Assembly: GCA_030704615.1 (NCBI GenBank)
Contig: CM060731.1
Coordinates: 39,804,001 to 39,868,000 of the forward strand
From: Takakia lepidozioides
Lineage: Eukaryota > Streptophyta > Takakiopsida > Takakiales > Takakiaceae
DNA: 64,000 bases
Direction: 5' to 3'
Notes under the pieces: generated by a model
What the model was told of the DNA's origin: nothing
What the model saw: the letters and a program-made list of their open reading frames with translations, nothing else
Database searches by the model: none
In this document: positions 42,361-54,286 of the stretch, piece by piece
Numbering within the stretch: the first letter of the stretch is position 1
Layout: the number at the start of each line of letters is the position of its first letter
Translations under genes and position numbers: made by a program

Positions 42361-43119
42361 TCGAAATAAATAGAGTATAAACCAATCAGATTTTAACCAA
42401 AAAAAATTAATTTGAATATATTTTGAAATATAACTTGAGCATAATAAATCAATGTTAAAAATCCAAGTTTCAATCCCAAGAATATAAAAACAAAATATAG
42501 CAAAGCATTGAAGCAGCCTAGAACACCAAACTAATAGTTGCTATTTAATGCTTTGGGATTTGTGATCTGTCCTTGAGATACAATTTAATGAGCGATGGAA
42601 TGAAGGCAACCGTGGGCACAAGAACATAGCCTATCACCCAGATTTCATCATGCGCCAAGAAAAACAATGATACCCCCCTCACGGTCGGATAAATGCTAGA
42701 GATTTACCCTTCATGTAGTCTGGGTCCAGGAAAAACCTAAAATATAATAAGGTTGCGGATAAGGGTAAACAAAACCTGTAGGTCGGATATATATGGATAT
42801 ACCCGGCGGTTATATCCAGGTGAATCTGTATATGCGGTGATTTCCAATATTGTGTGGTTATTTGATTTTTTCTATATCAGCCGGTTACAGATATTTAACT
42901 TTAACTTTGTGTTCATATCCTCCGGTTCCAGGGTTTTGGAGCTTTCCCATTTCTGATATCCTGCCGGTTCGCAACAAATACAAAATTTACCCCTATGCAG
43001 TTATGGACAAATGGGAGGACGTACAACATCCGGCGGTTTAGTATCCAGTTATCAAACAAATCCAAGCTTAGTATTTCAAATAAAATAAAATAACCCATCT
43101 GACTTTAAAAAATCTAACT
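42361..43119. other. AT-rich stretch with repeated ATATCC..CCGGTT words
   Basis: Between 42780 and 43050 the words ATATCC and CCGG(C/T)GGTT recur (42795-42820, 42880, 42915-42925, 42955-42970, 43025-43045). Related words appear at 45890-45910 and 46085-46150. Confidence 0.4.
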
Positions 43120-44150
43120 AGGGTAGCATATGCCATTGGTCCAAGTCTCTAGTGTCATCTAAGTCCAAGTGCAAATCCAAGTGCGTCTCCTATGTCGAGG
43201 CCCAAATGTGACCTCTAGGATAGCCTATGCCATTGGCCCAAGTGTCCAATATAATCTAAGCCCAAGTGTAAGATCTTCTATGTATCCTAGTGTGTCTCCT
43301 ATGTCGAGGCCCAAGTGCAACCTCTAGGGCAGCCTGTACCTTTGGCCCATGTGTGAAGAACTGAAATCTAAGACCAAGTGTAATTTCCTATGTCTCCCAC
43401 TGCGTTTCCTATATGTCGAGGCCCTTCTAAGCCCAAGTGCAATCTTCTATTCATGGATCCAAGTGCATCTCCCATTTCCAGGAAAGCCTACTTTGCAATC
43501 TCCCATGTATCCAAGTGCGTTTCCTATCGAGGCTTCATATATTGATTTGCTATTTTTCACGAATTTCTAGTGACCAAAAATACTTGAAATTCCATATCTA
43601 TCACACCGCACGTTCAAAAATTATGAGACCAAGTCGGTGCACCCCTAGTCATCGAGGGCTTTTCAACAGTACTAAAATCGTGGCTAGAGGCCCCGCGGTT
43701 TGGGAGATCTCGACGATGACACTAGTAACTACAAACAATATTGTGAACCCCAATATTTCAAAAAACCCAATTTACATTTTATGTCCTCGTGCACAAAAGA
43801 CAAATGAAGGGCCAATTATTGCTCCAGGAAAGCCCACTTTGCTATTTTTTACGAATTTCCAGCAACCAAAAGTACTTTAAATTCTGTGTACCAGCCTATG
43901 ATGTTGGCCCAAGTGTCCAATGTCAACTATGAGTGCAATCTCCTATGTATCCAAGTGCTTCTACCATGTAGAGGCCCAAGTGCGACCTCGAGTGTCCAAT
44001 GTCATCTAAGTCCAAGTGCAATCCCCTATGCATCTAGATACCCTATAGTTTGGAGATCTCCACATCATTGTTCCAACAAAGCCCACTTTGCTATTTTGCA
44101 ATCTCCCGTGTCGAGGCTTCATGTATTGATATATCCACTTTGCTATTATT
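43120..44150 (+). repeat. GGCCCAAGTG repeat family, forward copies
   Basis: Imperfect units of the type GGCCCAAGTGTCCAATGTCA / TCTAAGTCCAAGTGCAATCT / CTATGTATCCAAGTGCGTCT / CTATGTCGAGGCCCAAGTGC. The same family is inverted at 45065-45690 and forward again at 50185-51500. Interleaved pieces of the fold-back repeat occur at 43545-43880. Confidence 0.75.
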
Positions 44151-44152
44151 TA

Positions 44153-44722
44153 CGAATTTCCAGCAACAAAAAGTATTTGAAATTTCAAATCTCCCACATG
44201 AAGGGCCAATCATTGCTCCAAGAAAGCTCACTTTGCTATTTTTCACGAATTTCCAACAACCAAAAGTACTTGAAATTCGACATCTCCCACACCGCAGGTC
44301 TAAAATTTATGAGACCAAGTCAGTGCACCAACGGCACCAAGCACCAAGGCTGGCACCGCAGTTTGGGACATCTCAACGATGCTACAAAACAAAACAACAA
44401 ACTCAGATCTTGTTTCATATATCAATATATGAAGCGAGACGTTTGTTCGTTTGTTTTGTTTTGCTTTGCTTTGTAGCGTTGAGATATCCCAAACCGCGAG
44501 GCCCTAGCCCTGGTGCTTGGTACCGTTGGAAAGCCCTCGATGAGGAGGGGTGCACGGGCTGGTCTGATAATTTTTGGACCGGCGGTGTGGGAGATGTGGA
44601 ATTCCAAGTACTTTTGGTCGCTGGAAATTCACAAAAAAATAGCAAAGTGGGCTTTCTTGGAGCAGTGCTTGGCCCTTCACGTGAGAGAATTGGAATTTCA
44701 AGTAGTTTTGGTCGCTGGAAAT
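44153..44722 (+). repeat. Large fold-back (arms about 270-300 bp)
   Basis: The two arms are near-complementary and meet at the palindrome TTCATATAT-CA-ATATATGAA (44414-44433). Matching arm words are AAAGTACTTG, ACATCTCCCACACCGC, GTGCACC, ACCAAGCACC and TTTGGGA. A transcript would form a long hairpin. Single-arm copies lie at 44812-45010, 45220-45480, 50925-51220 and 51600-51826. Confidence 0.8.
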
Positions 44723-44957
44723 TCACTTGGGCCTCTATCTGGGAGACGCACATGGATACATGGGAGATTACACTTGGGCTTATATTGCAACTCTTCACAT
44801 TATAGAAATTTGAACACCCTGGTGCTTGGTACCATTGGAAAGCCCTCGACGAGGAAGGGGAAGGGTGCACGGGCTTGGTCTCATTGGACCTGTGGTGTGG
44901 GAGATGTGGAATTCCAAGTACTTTTGGTCGCTGGAAGTTCACAAAAAATAGCAAAAA

Positions 44958-45061
44958 TGGCAAAGTGGGCAATCCTGGACAATGGTTGGAGCCTCGACGG
45001 GAGAGATATCAAGGGAAAGGTCTCCGGTTCAAATCTGGTCGTAGGCTCTGTAAAAAAAAAA
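44958..45061 (+). repeat. SINE-like sequence with A-box, B-box and A-run
   Basis: TGGCAAAGTGG at 44958-44968 fits the RNA polymerase III A-box. GGTTCAAATC at 45026-45035 fits the B-box. An A10 run ends the unit at 45052-45061. The same layout occurs at about 45428-45534. A fragment on the minus strand is at 51513-51600. Confidence 0.45.
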
Positions 45062-45064
45062 TTA

Positions 45065-45690
45065 CTTAGATGACATTGGACACTTGGGCCAACGGCAAAG
45101 GCTACCCTAGAGGTCGCATTTGGGCCTCAACATAGGAGACGCACTTTGATACATAGGGGATTGCACTTGGACTTAGATGACACTGGACACTTGGGCCAAC
45201 GGCAGGCTACCCTTGTTATCAATATATGAAGCGAGACGTTTGTTTTGTTTTGTTTTGTTTTGTCACGTTGAGATGTTCCAAAACCGCGGGGCCCCAACCT
45301 TGGTGCTTGGTACCATTGGAAAGCCCTCGGTGAGGAGGGGTGCACGGGCTTGGGCTCATGATTTTTGGACCTACGGTGTGGGAGATGTCAAATTTCAAGT
45401 ACTTTTGGTCGCTGGAAATTCGCAAAAAGTAGGAAAGTGGGCTTTCCTGGCACAACGATCGGAGCCTCGACAGGAGAGATATCAAGGGAAAGGTCTCCGG
45501 TTCAAATCAGGTGGTAGATTCCGTGGAAAAAAAATGATATATTGATTGGATGTTTGTGCCAACGGCAAAGGCTACCCTGGAGGTCATACTTGGGCCTAAA
45601 CATAGGAGACTCACTTGAATGCATAGGAAATTGCACTTGGGCTTATATGACCCTGGACACTTGGGCCAACGGCACAAGCTACCCTAGTTA
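45065..45690 (-). repeat. GGCCCAAGTG repeat family, inverted copies, with SINE-like and fold-back arm copies
   Basis: Reverse-complement units of the family (GCCAACGGCAAAGGCTACCC, TAGGAGACGCACTTnGATAC) flank a fold-back arm (45220-45480) and a second SINE-like tail (B-box 45499-45508, A-run 45527-45534). Confidence 0.7.
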
Positions 45691-45905
45691 GGGTAGAACA
45701 TAGAAGAGTGCTATATGAGATTTTTATTATTATAAATAATGCAAAAAATGCAAGTGTCCATTCAAATCTCAGAAAATGGGAATGCATCATGTTATAAATA
45801 CGCGTGCCTCTCCAAATGAAGATAGGGCCAGCTCATGACTATGACCTGCCTTGTTCATGTCAAGTGACGCAATAATTGGCTATTATCCGTATTATAACCT
45901 CCGGT

Positions 45906-46081
45906 CTTACATGCCATATATATGGGTTAATAACCTACTTCTTTTGGACCACTAGATGCGATTCAAATCAAATAAAAATTATATACAAACCCACTTACAT
46001 GCCATATATATGGGTTAATAACCTACTTCTTTTGGACCACTAGATGCGATTCAAATCAAATAAAAATTATATACAAACCCA
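45906..46081 (+). repeat. Perfect 88-bp tandem duplication
   Basis: 45906-45993 and 45994-46081 are identical, starting CTTACATGCCATATATATGG. The lack of differences means it is very recent, or an assembly artefact. Confidence 0.92.
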
Positions 46082-46566
46082 CTGGTTCTCAACCGGATCC
46101 GATTATCCCATCTCTTCATATCCAACGGTTCTTAACGGAGGTGGATATTTGATTTTTTGACCTCCAGCCCGCTCAACATTGGTTTCATCACACATAGATG
46201 ATTATTTTGAAGAGAGCTATTATGGACTAGTTGTTAGTGAGCCTTACCTACCAAAGCGCATTGTGTACGTAGCACATGGAAGCCCCTCTCTTAATGCAGA
46301 TATGGGCTCTCCTGTCAAGTTTTGGAAGTGTCTGCCGGGCTGCCTAAATGTCGGCATTATATAAGAGTTAGAATAAGAGCTTGACGGACAGCATTACTCT
46401 TTTTGGGAGCATACGGAAGCTGGAAAAGTGAGTTGATCCAGTCCCCATCTAGTCACAAGAAAGATTACTGGTCAGAGAACGAGACTGCATCGACGTAAGG
46501 GAAATTTGCACTATGGAAAGCCGCTGTGTTCTGCAGGACTCCAGGTGCCAGAATGATGTTGTGTCA
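46082..46566. other. Upstream region of the GMC oxidoreductase gene
   Basis: No separate gene is supported. An in-frame ATG at 46513 could extend the first exon by 18 codons. Confidence 0.35.
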
Positions 46567-49500
46567 ATGAGCTGGATCATATCTACGCCCACACCTGCAT
46601 GGAGATGCATGTTGGTGATAATTATAGTGACCCTCTGCATCCCATGTACAAAAGCGAGCACAGACACTGCAGGTATGCTCTCTGCTACATTCCATTGCTA
46701 TCAATCGCTGCATAATTTTATAACTTCAATACTTTGTTGTTAACTGGTGGAGCATTTGCGAAACCCGTGTCTCGTTGATTTAGTCGTTGAAATTGAGAGA
46801 CAATGGGGAATCTTAGTAGATGAGCTTTGAACAACTAGGATGTACATCTTTCAAGTTGCAGGATTAAGGGATCAATCGCATCACACAGACTTATGAGGCT
46901 AGCTAGCGATCTGAGGCCCATGCCTGAAGAATTCAAAACTTATCTAGGCTCCAGTACTTATCTGATGTGAATACGTTGGGTCAGCCAGTTGGGCTAGTGG
47001 GACGAGCGTCATCTTCTGAGTAAATTGCCTGGCACTGCTTCCAACTTCTCGCCATTGTTCAGCTTGTTCAGCTGACATGCACACAGATCATTGCCGAGTT
47101 AGCCGGATACTCCTACGGTTAAATGTAATTAAACTTGATGAACAAGTATACATATACAACCGCTTTTTGGATTCTCCATGCATATTATTTATCTTTAATT
47201 CGTATGTCATGTCTAAAATATTATTTCTCGGGAGTCCTACATTCAATAATCAATGGGATATCAATATGACCCGGAGTTGCCTCATGAATTCAGCCAATTT
47301 TCTCGTTCTTAGCTATATATCCAGATCATAAGTTACAGTATTGACAAATTCTCGTCATTATGGTTGCAGGGTCAGATGGCGGGAGGTTTGCAAACATTCA
47401 AGCTGCGACCTCACAGCCGCTCAAGGCACGACATGAGTATATCGTAGTGGGCGGGGGAACCGCAGGTTGTGCGCTCGCAGCCACACTCTCCCAGAACTTC
47501 AGTGTGCTACTTCTAGAGAGGGGAGGCACACCTTATGATAATCCATCCATTCAACGTCTCGAGGGATGGGGGGATTTGCTAGCCAGTCGCGTGCCAAAAG
47601 ACGGCCACGTCGACCCAGTTCAGGCCTTTCGCTCAGCTGACGGGGTCCATAACAAGCGGGCAAGAGTGTTGGGAGGCGGCAGTGCTATAAATGCAGGGTT
47701 CTATAGTCGAGCAAGCGATGACTTCATCGACGCTGTGGGCTGGGATTCTCTTCTTGTTAATCAGTCCTATGAATGGGTAGAGAGTAAGGTAGCCCATCGA
47801 CCTCCTTTGCGGCAGTGGCAGACAGCCTTTCAGGACGGACTTGTGGAAGCTGGAATCACGCCTAACAACGGACGCACGTTTGATCACTTGGTTGGTACAA
47901 AAGTCGGAGGCTCCATCTTTGACCCTGAGGGGAATCGCCATTCTTCAGCCGACCTCTTGCAGTATGCCGATGCGGAGCGTCTAACTGTGGTCGTCTATGC
48001 CACTGTACAGCGGATCGTCTTTAAAGAAGCAGGTAAACTTCACATAGATATATATATATATATGGTCCAAGAGCTTATATCCAATTCATGCCAAGTAACC
48101 AGCTGAATAACTTCTAGAAGGCATGTAAAATATAATTAAGCTGAGTTCAAGCTAATAAATGATATAGACTCGACATTGGGCTACTTTTGAAGCCATGAAC
48201 ACTAACTTTTACTTGACCAACTGACTCAGTAGGAGCTCAGTAGTCGGTATGATAAACAAGTCGAGCTTATCTTTTAAGACAATCATCATGACGGTTGACG
48301 TTCTGCAAGTTGAAGTTAGTTCCTCAGTTTCTTGACAATATTCACATTGACCCGGGTTATGAACTTGGATCCCACATGGTTGCAGCGGAGGATTCAAAGC
48401 CATCTGCATCGGGCGTCGTGTACACAGATGCTGAAGGTGTTGAGCATTGGGCGTTCCTGGAAGAAGCTGGGCTGGGACCTGATCGACTGGGACACGGTGA
48501 GGTAATTTTGACAGCAGGGGCTCTGGGCAGTCCACAGTTGCTACTACTGAGTGGAGTCGGACCGGCGAAGCATCTTGCTTCATTCAACATCCCATGCGTT
48601 GTGAATCTTAGAGGTGTAGGTCACGGGATGGTGGACAATCCGATAAACGCTGTGACAGTACCATCACCAGTGCCAGTCGAAGTGTCTCTGATAACCGTTG
48701 CGGGCATATCGAAGGTGGGTTCTATAATAGAGGGAGCCAGCGGGGGAAACTGGACTCTGCAGTGGCCAATGATAGGAGAATTGGACATCATGCCTCCTCC
48801 TCTCCGGACTGATGAGAGGGATGCCACTATTGAGAAATTCATATCTGGGCTACCCGATGCAGATAAGCAAATTCTTGATCAAAGTAGTTTTATTTTGGCC
48901 AAAGTGTATAAACCACTCTCTAGGGGGAAGTTGAAACTTAACAGCACCAACATCAACGACAACCCTTATGTGAGATTCAACTATTATTCCCACCAGAAAG
49001 ACATTGATACATGCATTCGAGGGGTCGAATACATTGTACGACTTCTCCAAACATCTGCTTTCGCTAAATATAGATACACAACTGTTCCCGCATTTATGCC
49101 ATTACTATATCCAAATTTGGGTCTTCCAGAGGGGGCCAAGTTTTTGGGAACACAGCTTCCTAATGTGGGGAAAGTGTCAGAGGTCACACAGTGGTGCCGG
49201 GACACAGTCACAACAATCTGGCATTTTCATGGAGGCTGTCGGATGGGGACTGTGGTGGATAGAGAGCATCGTGTTCGGGGAGTGAAATCTCTACGAGTTG
49301 TTGATGGATCTACTTTCCACTCATCTCCGGGCACCAACCCCCAAGCAACTGTGATGATGATGGGCAGGTAAACCAAGTCTTGTTCACGAACATCTAGTTC
49401 GTTGCATGTACAAAGAGTGAAGATTGAATTCATACTCTCGATTAGAGTTCGTGTGTGCATCCTCGCTTGTGTTCACTCATCACTCACTTGTCTCCAGGGA

Positions 49501-49638
49501 ATCACATTACAATTTCCGTTGACTGGCCCGTTCCAGATATATCATTATTTTACGTGTAAATTTGTTGGATGCAGGTACTTTGGCGTCAAGATATTAAGGG
49601 AGCGGACTAAGCTTATAAGTAGGTACCATCAGAGGTAG
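46567..49638 (+). CDS. HOTHEAD-type GMC oxidoreductase (FAD), four exons
   Basis: Glucose-methanol-choline family flavoenzyme; Arabidopsis HOTHEAD acts in oxidation of long-chain hydroxy fatty acids for cutin, a role only inferred here. Exons: 46567-46672 (signal peptide, MSWIISTPTPAWRCMLVIII), 47370-48032, 48386-49367 and 49575-49638, all joined by GT-AG introns with consistent phase. FAD binding: YIVVGGGTAGCALAATLS then LLLERGG. GMC signature 1 region: RARVLGGGSAINAGFYSR; signature 2: ILTAGALGSPQLLLLSGVGP. The C-terminal active site has WHFHGGCRMG (catalytic His) and SPGTNPQATVMMMGRYFGV. Predicted length is 604 residues (622 from ATG 46513), close to HOTHEAD. The frame is intact and all motifs present, so it is probably functional although embedded in repeats. 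Confidence 0.93.
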
Positions 49639-49859
49639 GACTTTAATTCTACGTCATCAGCATGAAAGACCTTTTTAAAAAAATAAAATAAAGGAAATAC
49701 CCACGAGCGACAGCCGACAAATCAGGCCCCTTAATTACCCTTAATTATATAGAGGACAGATGAACCTCTCATAGTGAAGGGCTGAGTGCACTAGGTATTT
49801 GGCATATTTCGCTTCTTGTAGTTTTTAAATCTTCATTCAACATGGCATCCTCAAACATC
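49639..49859. other. 3' flank of the GMC oxidoreductase gene
   Basis: No gene; AT-rich with an A-run at 49676-49690, probably the 3' untranslated region. Confidence 0.3.
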
Positions 49860-50190
49860 AGCCTCTATTCTAGTGAGGACTGAAAGTGTGAGCCTAGTTG
49901 TAGTATAGAACAGGAATAGGGTGCCATAGATCCAACATCATCGTTGGACACATCATCTTCAGCCATGTCACCATAGTTATTTTTTGGGCTGCCCAAAAAA
50001 ATTGAAGTGTGGAATCAGAACAGGAATAGGGTGCCATAGTACCCACATCATCATCATTATTTAAGCAGTGTCTGGAAAAAAACCCAAAGAAAAAAACTTG
50101 ACATATTTCTTTTGGATTTTTGGATTTTTTTTCTTTTCTTTTTGGTTTGGAAAGGGGAGGTAGCCCTTGGGAGCTTTATTAATGATAGCC
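49860..50190 (-). repeat. Right copy of the inverted repeat pair
   Basis: Reverse complement of 42030-42360. Its inner match includes a duplicated GAACAGGAATAGGGTGCCATAG word (49911 and 50019). Confidence 0.75.
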
Positions 50191-51895
50191 TGTGCCATTG
50201 GCCCAAGTGTCCAGTGTCATCTAAGCCCAAGTGCAATCTCCCATGTATCCAAGTGCGTCTCCTATGTCAAGGCCCAAGTGCGACCTCTAGGGTAGCTTGT
50301 GCCGTTGGCGCATGTGTGAATAATTGAAATCTAAGACCAAGTGCAATTTCCTATGTATCCTAGTGCATCTCCTATGTCCAGGCCCATCTAAGCCGAAGTG
50401 CAATCTTTTATGTATCCAAGTGCATCTCTAGAGGCCCAAGTGTCCACTGTCATTTAAGCCCAAGTGCAATCTCCTATGTATCTAAGTGTGTCTCCTATGT
50501 ATCCAAGGACATCTCCCATGTGCGTCTCGTATGTCGAGGCCCATCTAAGCCCGGTGTGCAATCTTTTATGTATCCAAGTGCATCTCCTGGGTACACAGGC
50601 CCAACTGTCCACTGTCATTTAAGACCAAGTGCAATTTCTTATGTATCCTAGTACGTCTCCTACGTCGAGGCCCAAGTGCCCTCTAGTGTAGCCTATGCCG
50701 TTGGCCCATGTGTGAAAAATTGAAATCTAAGCCCAAGTGCAATCTTCTATGTATCCAAGTGCATCTCCCATGTAGAGGCCTAAGGGTGACCTCCGGTGTC
50801 CACTGCAATCCCCAATGTATCCAAAGACCTATAGTTTGGGAGATCTCTATGTCATTGCCCACTTTGCTATTTTTGCAATCTCCCTTGTCGAGGCTTAATA
50901 TATTGATATATCCACTTTGTTGTTTTTCGTGAAATTCAATGACCAAAAGTATTTGAAATTCCAAATCTCCCACGTGAAGGGCCAATCACTGCTCCAAGAA
51001 AGCCCACTTTGCTATTTTTCCCGAATTTCCAACGGCCAAAAGTACTTGGAATTCGACATCTCCCACTTTGGTCCAAAAATTATGAGACTAAGCCGATGCA
51101 CCCCTCCTCATTGAGGGCTTTTCAACGGCACCAAGCACTGGGGTTGGGGCCCCGCGGTTTGGGAGATCTCAACGACGCTACAGACAAACAAAACAAACGT
51201 CTCACTTCATATATTGACTAGGGTAGCCTGTGCCGTTGGCCCAAGTGTCTAGTGTCATCTGAGCCCAAGTGCAATCTCCCATGTATCCACACGTCTCCTA
51301 TGTCGAGGCCCAGTGCGACCTCTAGGGTAGCCTGTGTCGTTGGCCCATATGTGAAGAATTGAAATCTAAGACCAAGTGTAATTTCCTATGTATCCCAGTG
51401 CGTCTCCTATGTCGAGGCTCATCTAAGCCCAAGTGCAATCTTCTATGTATCTGTCTCTAGGGTAGCCTGTGCCGTTGGCCCAAGTGTCCAATGTCATCTA
51501 AGTCCAAATGCATTTTTTTTCAGCAGAGCCTACGACCATATTTGAACTGGAGACATTTCCCTTGATATCTCTCTTGTCAAGGCTCCAACCATTGTCCCAG
51601 GAATTCCCACTTTGCTATTTTTCGGGAATTTCCAACGACCCAAAGTACTTGAAATTATGTATCTCCCACACCGTAGGTCCAAAAATCATGAGACCAAGTC
51701 GGTGCACCCCTCCTCGTCGAGGGCTTTCCAACGGTACCAAGCACCAGTGTCCCGGGGCCTCGCGGTTTTGGAGATCTCAACGACGCTACAAACAAACAAA
51801 CAAACGTCTCGCTTCATATACTGATTGAAGGGAAAAATAAATAAAACTCTCGAAGGCCGAAGGCCTTGGATTGTAAGAGTCATTGTTTTTCAAGT
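50185..51895 (+). repeat. GGCCCAAGTG repeats, fold-back arm copies and inverted end piece
   Basis: Forward units of the family fill 50185-50830 and 51225-51500. Fold-back arm copies lie at 50925-51220 and 51600-51826, each ending in ACAAACAAACGTCTC-type sequence. 51513-51600 is an inverted SINE-like piece. 51835-51895 is the inverted partner of 42000-42050. Open frames across this stretch are repeat shadows. Confidence 0.7.
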
Positions 51896-52442
51896 CTGCT
51901 CTAATATTACCCTTTTTCATTCTTTTTTGGTTTCCTCACATATTCAATGTAAAAACACTATTTTAACTAATTCTGGATTTTTATTTGGTCCAGAAAGAAT
52001 ATGAGAAATATGAATAAAAAAAACTTATTATTGAAATAAAGCGATATATATGATTATTTGGCTATTTTATGCATAATATAACCATGAACAATAATCCTCC
52101 AAACATTTTTTGGAGACAATATAAGTATGTATTGTGGTTTTAGAAGAACATCCACTGCCAAGTTGACGTTCACGATAAAAATGGGAGGATGCAATAAATT
52201 ACATCATGATGTGAGGTCAGATATGTAAAACTTTTTGACCAAACATAGAACAATCATGGCATGTGATGAAGAGGATGACATGAAAGAATGAGTCCACATA
52301 CATTGATGATAAACATTCATATTTTATTAGAGATTGCAACTTTGGCGTTGCAGTCAGACATAATGTAACGTCAACTATACATCCGTTCACATCCGTTGGA
52401 CTTAATGTTATCCATCGGCTCGAAGCCATACAACGGCTTACA
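51896..52442. other. No gene recognised
   Basis: AT-rich sequence with no domain-bearing frame. Confidence 0.3.
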
Positions 52443-53612
52443 CTAACCCATTAATATTACAGAGCCTCCTCCTAAACGGCTCGCAGTCAAGGCATGTGTT
52501 CGAAGACGCCTCCGATTACCACAACCACTTGCAACGGTCTCCGCACCAAAGGAAACGGAAATACTTTCAGAGAACTCGAACCTAGTAATAACATTATCAT
52601 CTGAAATGTTACTTGGAACTCTACTTGTTGAATCTCTCGATGCCCTTGAAGCCTGCCGGGAAGCCCGCCATTCTTGCCAATCACGAAGCTCTTTTTCTTC
52701 TTTTCGAATTCGCTCCTTGAATGTGATTGGGCAAAACAATTTTTCATATGACAAATGTCAGCTGAAATGTGGAAGATTTGTAGAAAAAATGATAAGGTAA
52801 AAGTGCAAGTGGAAGACACTTTCAAGATCAAATTCTCCATAAACAACAAACAGTGAGATAAGTACATACCAAGGTAATCAGATTCCTTTTGTTGTGGGAT
52901 CCAAACACGAGGATCAACATATCTTCCATACCAAGCCCAATAGGCGTGGTCGCGACCAATAGGCTTATGAGAACACTTGGCAGGGTTCTCGCTGATGTAA
53001 TCTACGACTGTTGAAGCTGCAGCCATTTTCAATATGTATGGCCACACAGCTTTTGTCATATCATCCTGGTCAACCAAGCCCTTTGGTGATGGCTTGTATG
53101 AAATAATGAAGAATCCAGTATTTGGTGGATTTCGGAGGCCCTTTGATGGCTCATCATCGACAAGGAGTATTTGTCCATGCGTTGTAAAGGGTGTACCAGG
53201 GTACTAACAGTGCGAGTATCCTTAACGAGATATTTTATCCCAGTCATGATGTAACCGGTAGTGTCTTTGCAATCCTCAGCTGACCAGATGAAGCAAAACT
53301 CTTCGCAATTTTCGTGGGAACTAAGCACTCAAGCATCCTACAAAAGAACATTTCTTTCAGCACATGACCAAATCGCCACGTGAAAATGCATCAACGCAAG
53401 GTTGAGAAACTCCAAGACTCGGAAGGGCCAGGGAACCACAAAAGGTCTGTCGGGAACATGAACTGTAACTTTCCTGAAACGAAATCTTTTCTTAAACAAT
53501 TCACCACCGGTTGGAGGTGGCCGGTAGCAGAAGGGTCCATTGACACTCAATATTAACAACATCCGTTTCCTCTTCCCCGATGTGGCAGATGAAGGTTGAT
53601 GGACGATGCCAT
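52443..53612 (-). pseudogene. FCP1/NLI-interacting-factor-type phosphatase-like gene, decayed
   Basis: On the minus strand, after an AG acceptor at about 53612, the frame reads KRKRMLLILSVNGPFCYRPP, then FVVPWPFRVLEFLNLALMHF and HVAIWSCAERNV. This is the FCP1-homology layout, in which the first motif should be LDxNG; here the nucleophile Asp is Ser. Next come FIWSAEDCKDTTGY and, after a one-base shift, GQILLVDDEPSKGLRNPPNT (the paired-Asp motif of HAD phosphatases), then FFIISYKPSP and WPYILKMAAASTVVDYISENP, matching the end of plant FCP1-like domains. A GT donor at 52869 leads to a charged coiled-coil 3' part (KERIRKEEKELRDWQEWRAS). Two or more frame breaks and the lost nucleophile suggest a pseudogene or a pseudophosphatase. 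Family call from motifs; no catalytic claim. Confidence 0.6.
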
Positions 53613-53824
53613 CCTGCGCAATTTAAGGAAATAAATTTCAGTGTTCCCGCCGTCAGAAACAACACGATGTAGTGTTTCTTAGTTTCAGAGTGACCTCTAT
53701 GATTGCCGAGACATAAGTGTCCCCACAATGGACTACTGTAAAGGACCAAGAGTAGACGATATATCGAACAATTCGAGATCATGAAAAGATGAACGTCGGC
53801 TGTCAAGTGGAGGTTCGTGGACGC

Positions 53825-54286
53825 ACCTTATCGGGAGGCGTATTCAAGAAGTTCTGCGGCTCCATACTCGCTTGTATAAAAATTACGGAGTTAGTTTGGG
53901 ACTGCAAAACAAACTGCAAACGAAAGTGGAGAAATGGTTTTGAAATTTACCATTGAAGGTCTCGCAGAGGAATAGTGGATTCCCGCGGGCTTGGATTGAT
54001 GAGGCGCCACAACATCCGAGGGAGTCCTCATGTGTTTGGAGTCCGCTCTTTTTTTCATGTCAGCCTTTTGTCCGTTGGAAAGATTTCCTGCAGAGGAAGG
54101 AAATGGCTCGAGGGCTCTTTTTCGCCTCTTTGGTGCAGAACATTGTGCCACCAGTTCAGGGTCAGGCTGTGTCGATGTTGGAGATGTTTTGCCATTGAAC
54201 GATGGGGGGAGTGGAGGGACAACAACAGGCAAGCACAGAAAATTGTCCCTTGAGCATTCGACATCCTGGATGGAATGAAAACGCAA
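53825..54286 (-). pseudogene. Candidate upstream exons of the FCP1-like gene
   Basis: Minus-strand frame 54286-53950 reads RDNFLCLPVVVPPLPPSFNG ... APKRRKRALEPFPSSAGN, Pro/Ser-rich with a basic patch. A small exon-like piece at 53872-53828 (ASMEPQNFLNTPPDK) ends at a GT donor. Further upstream, 54390-54299 (VRKSADYDLPVKRRLHWNAL) may be another exon. Linking these to the phosphatase-like domain is inference from order and splice-like borders. Confidence 0.35.

Noticed and set aside
43349-45545. Many open frames in the GGCCCAAGTG and fold-back repeats
   Set aside because: The same peptides recur on both strands of every copy, and follow the repeat, not a gene.
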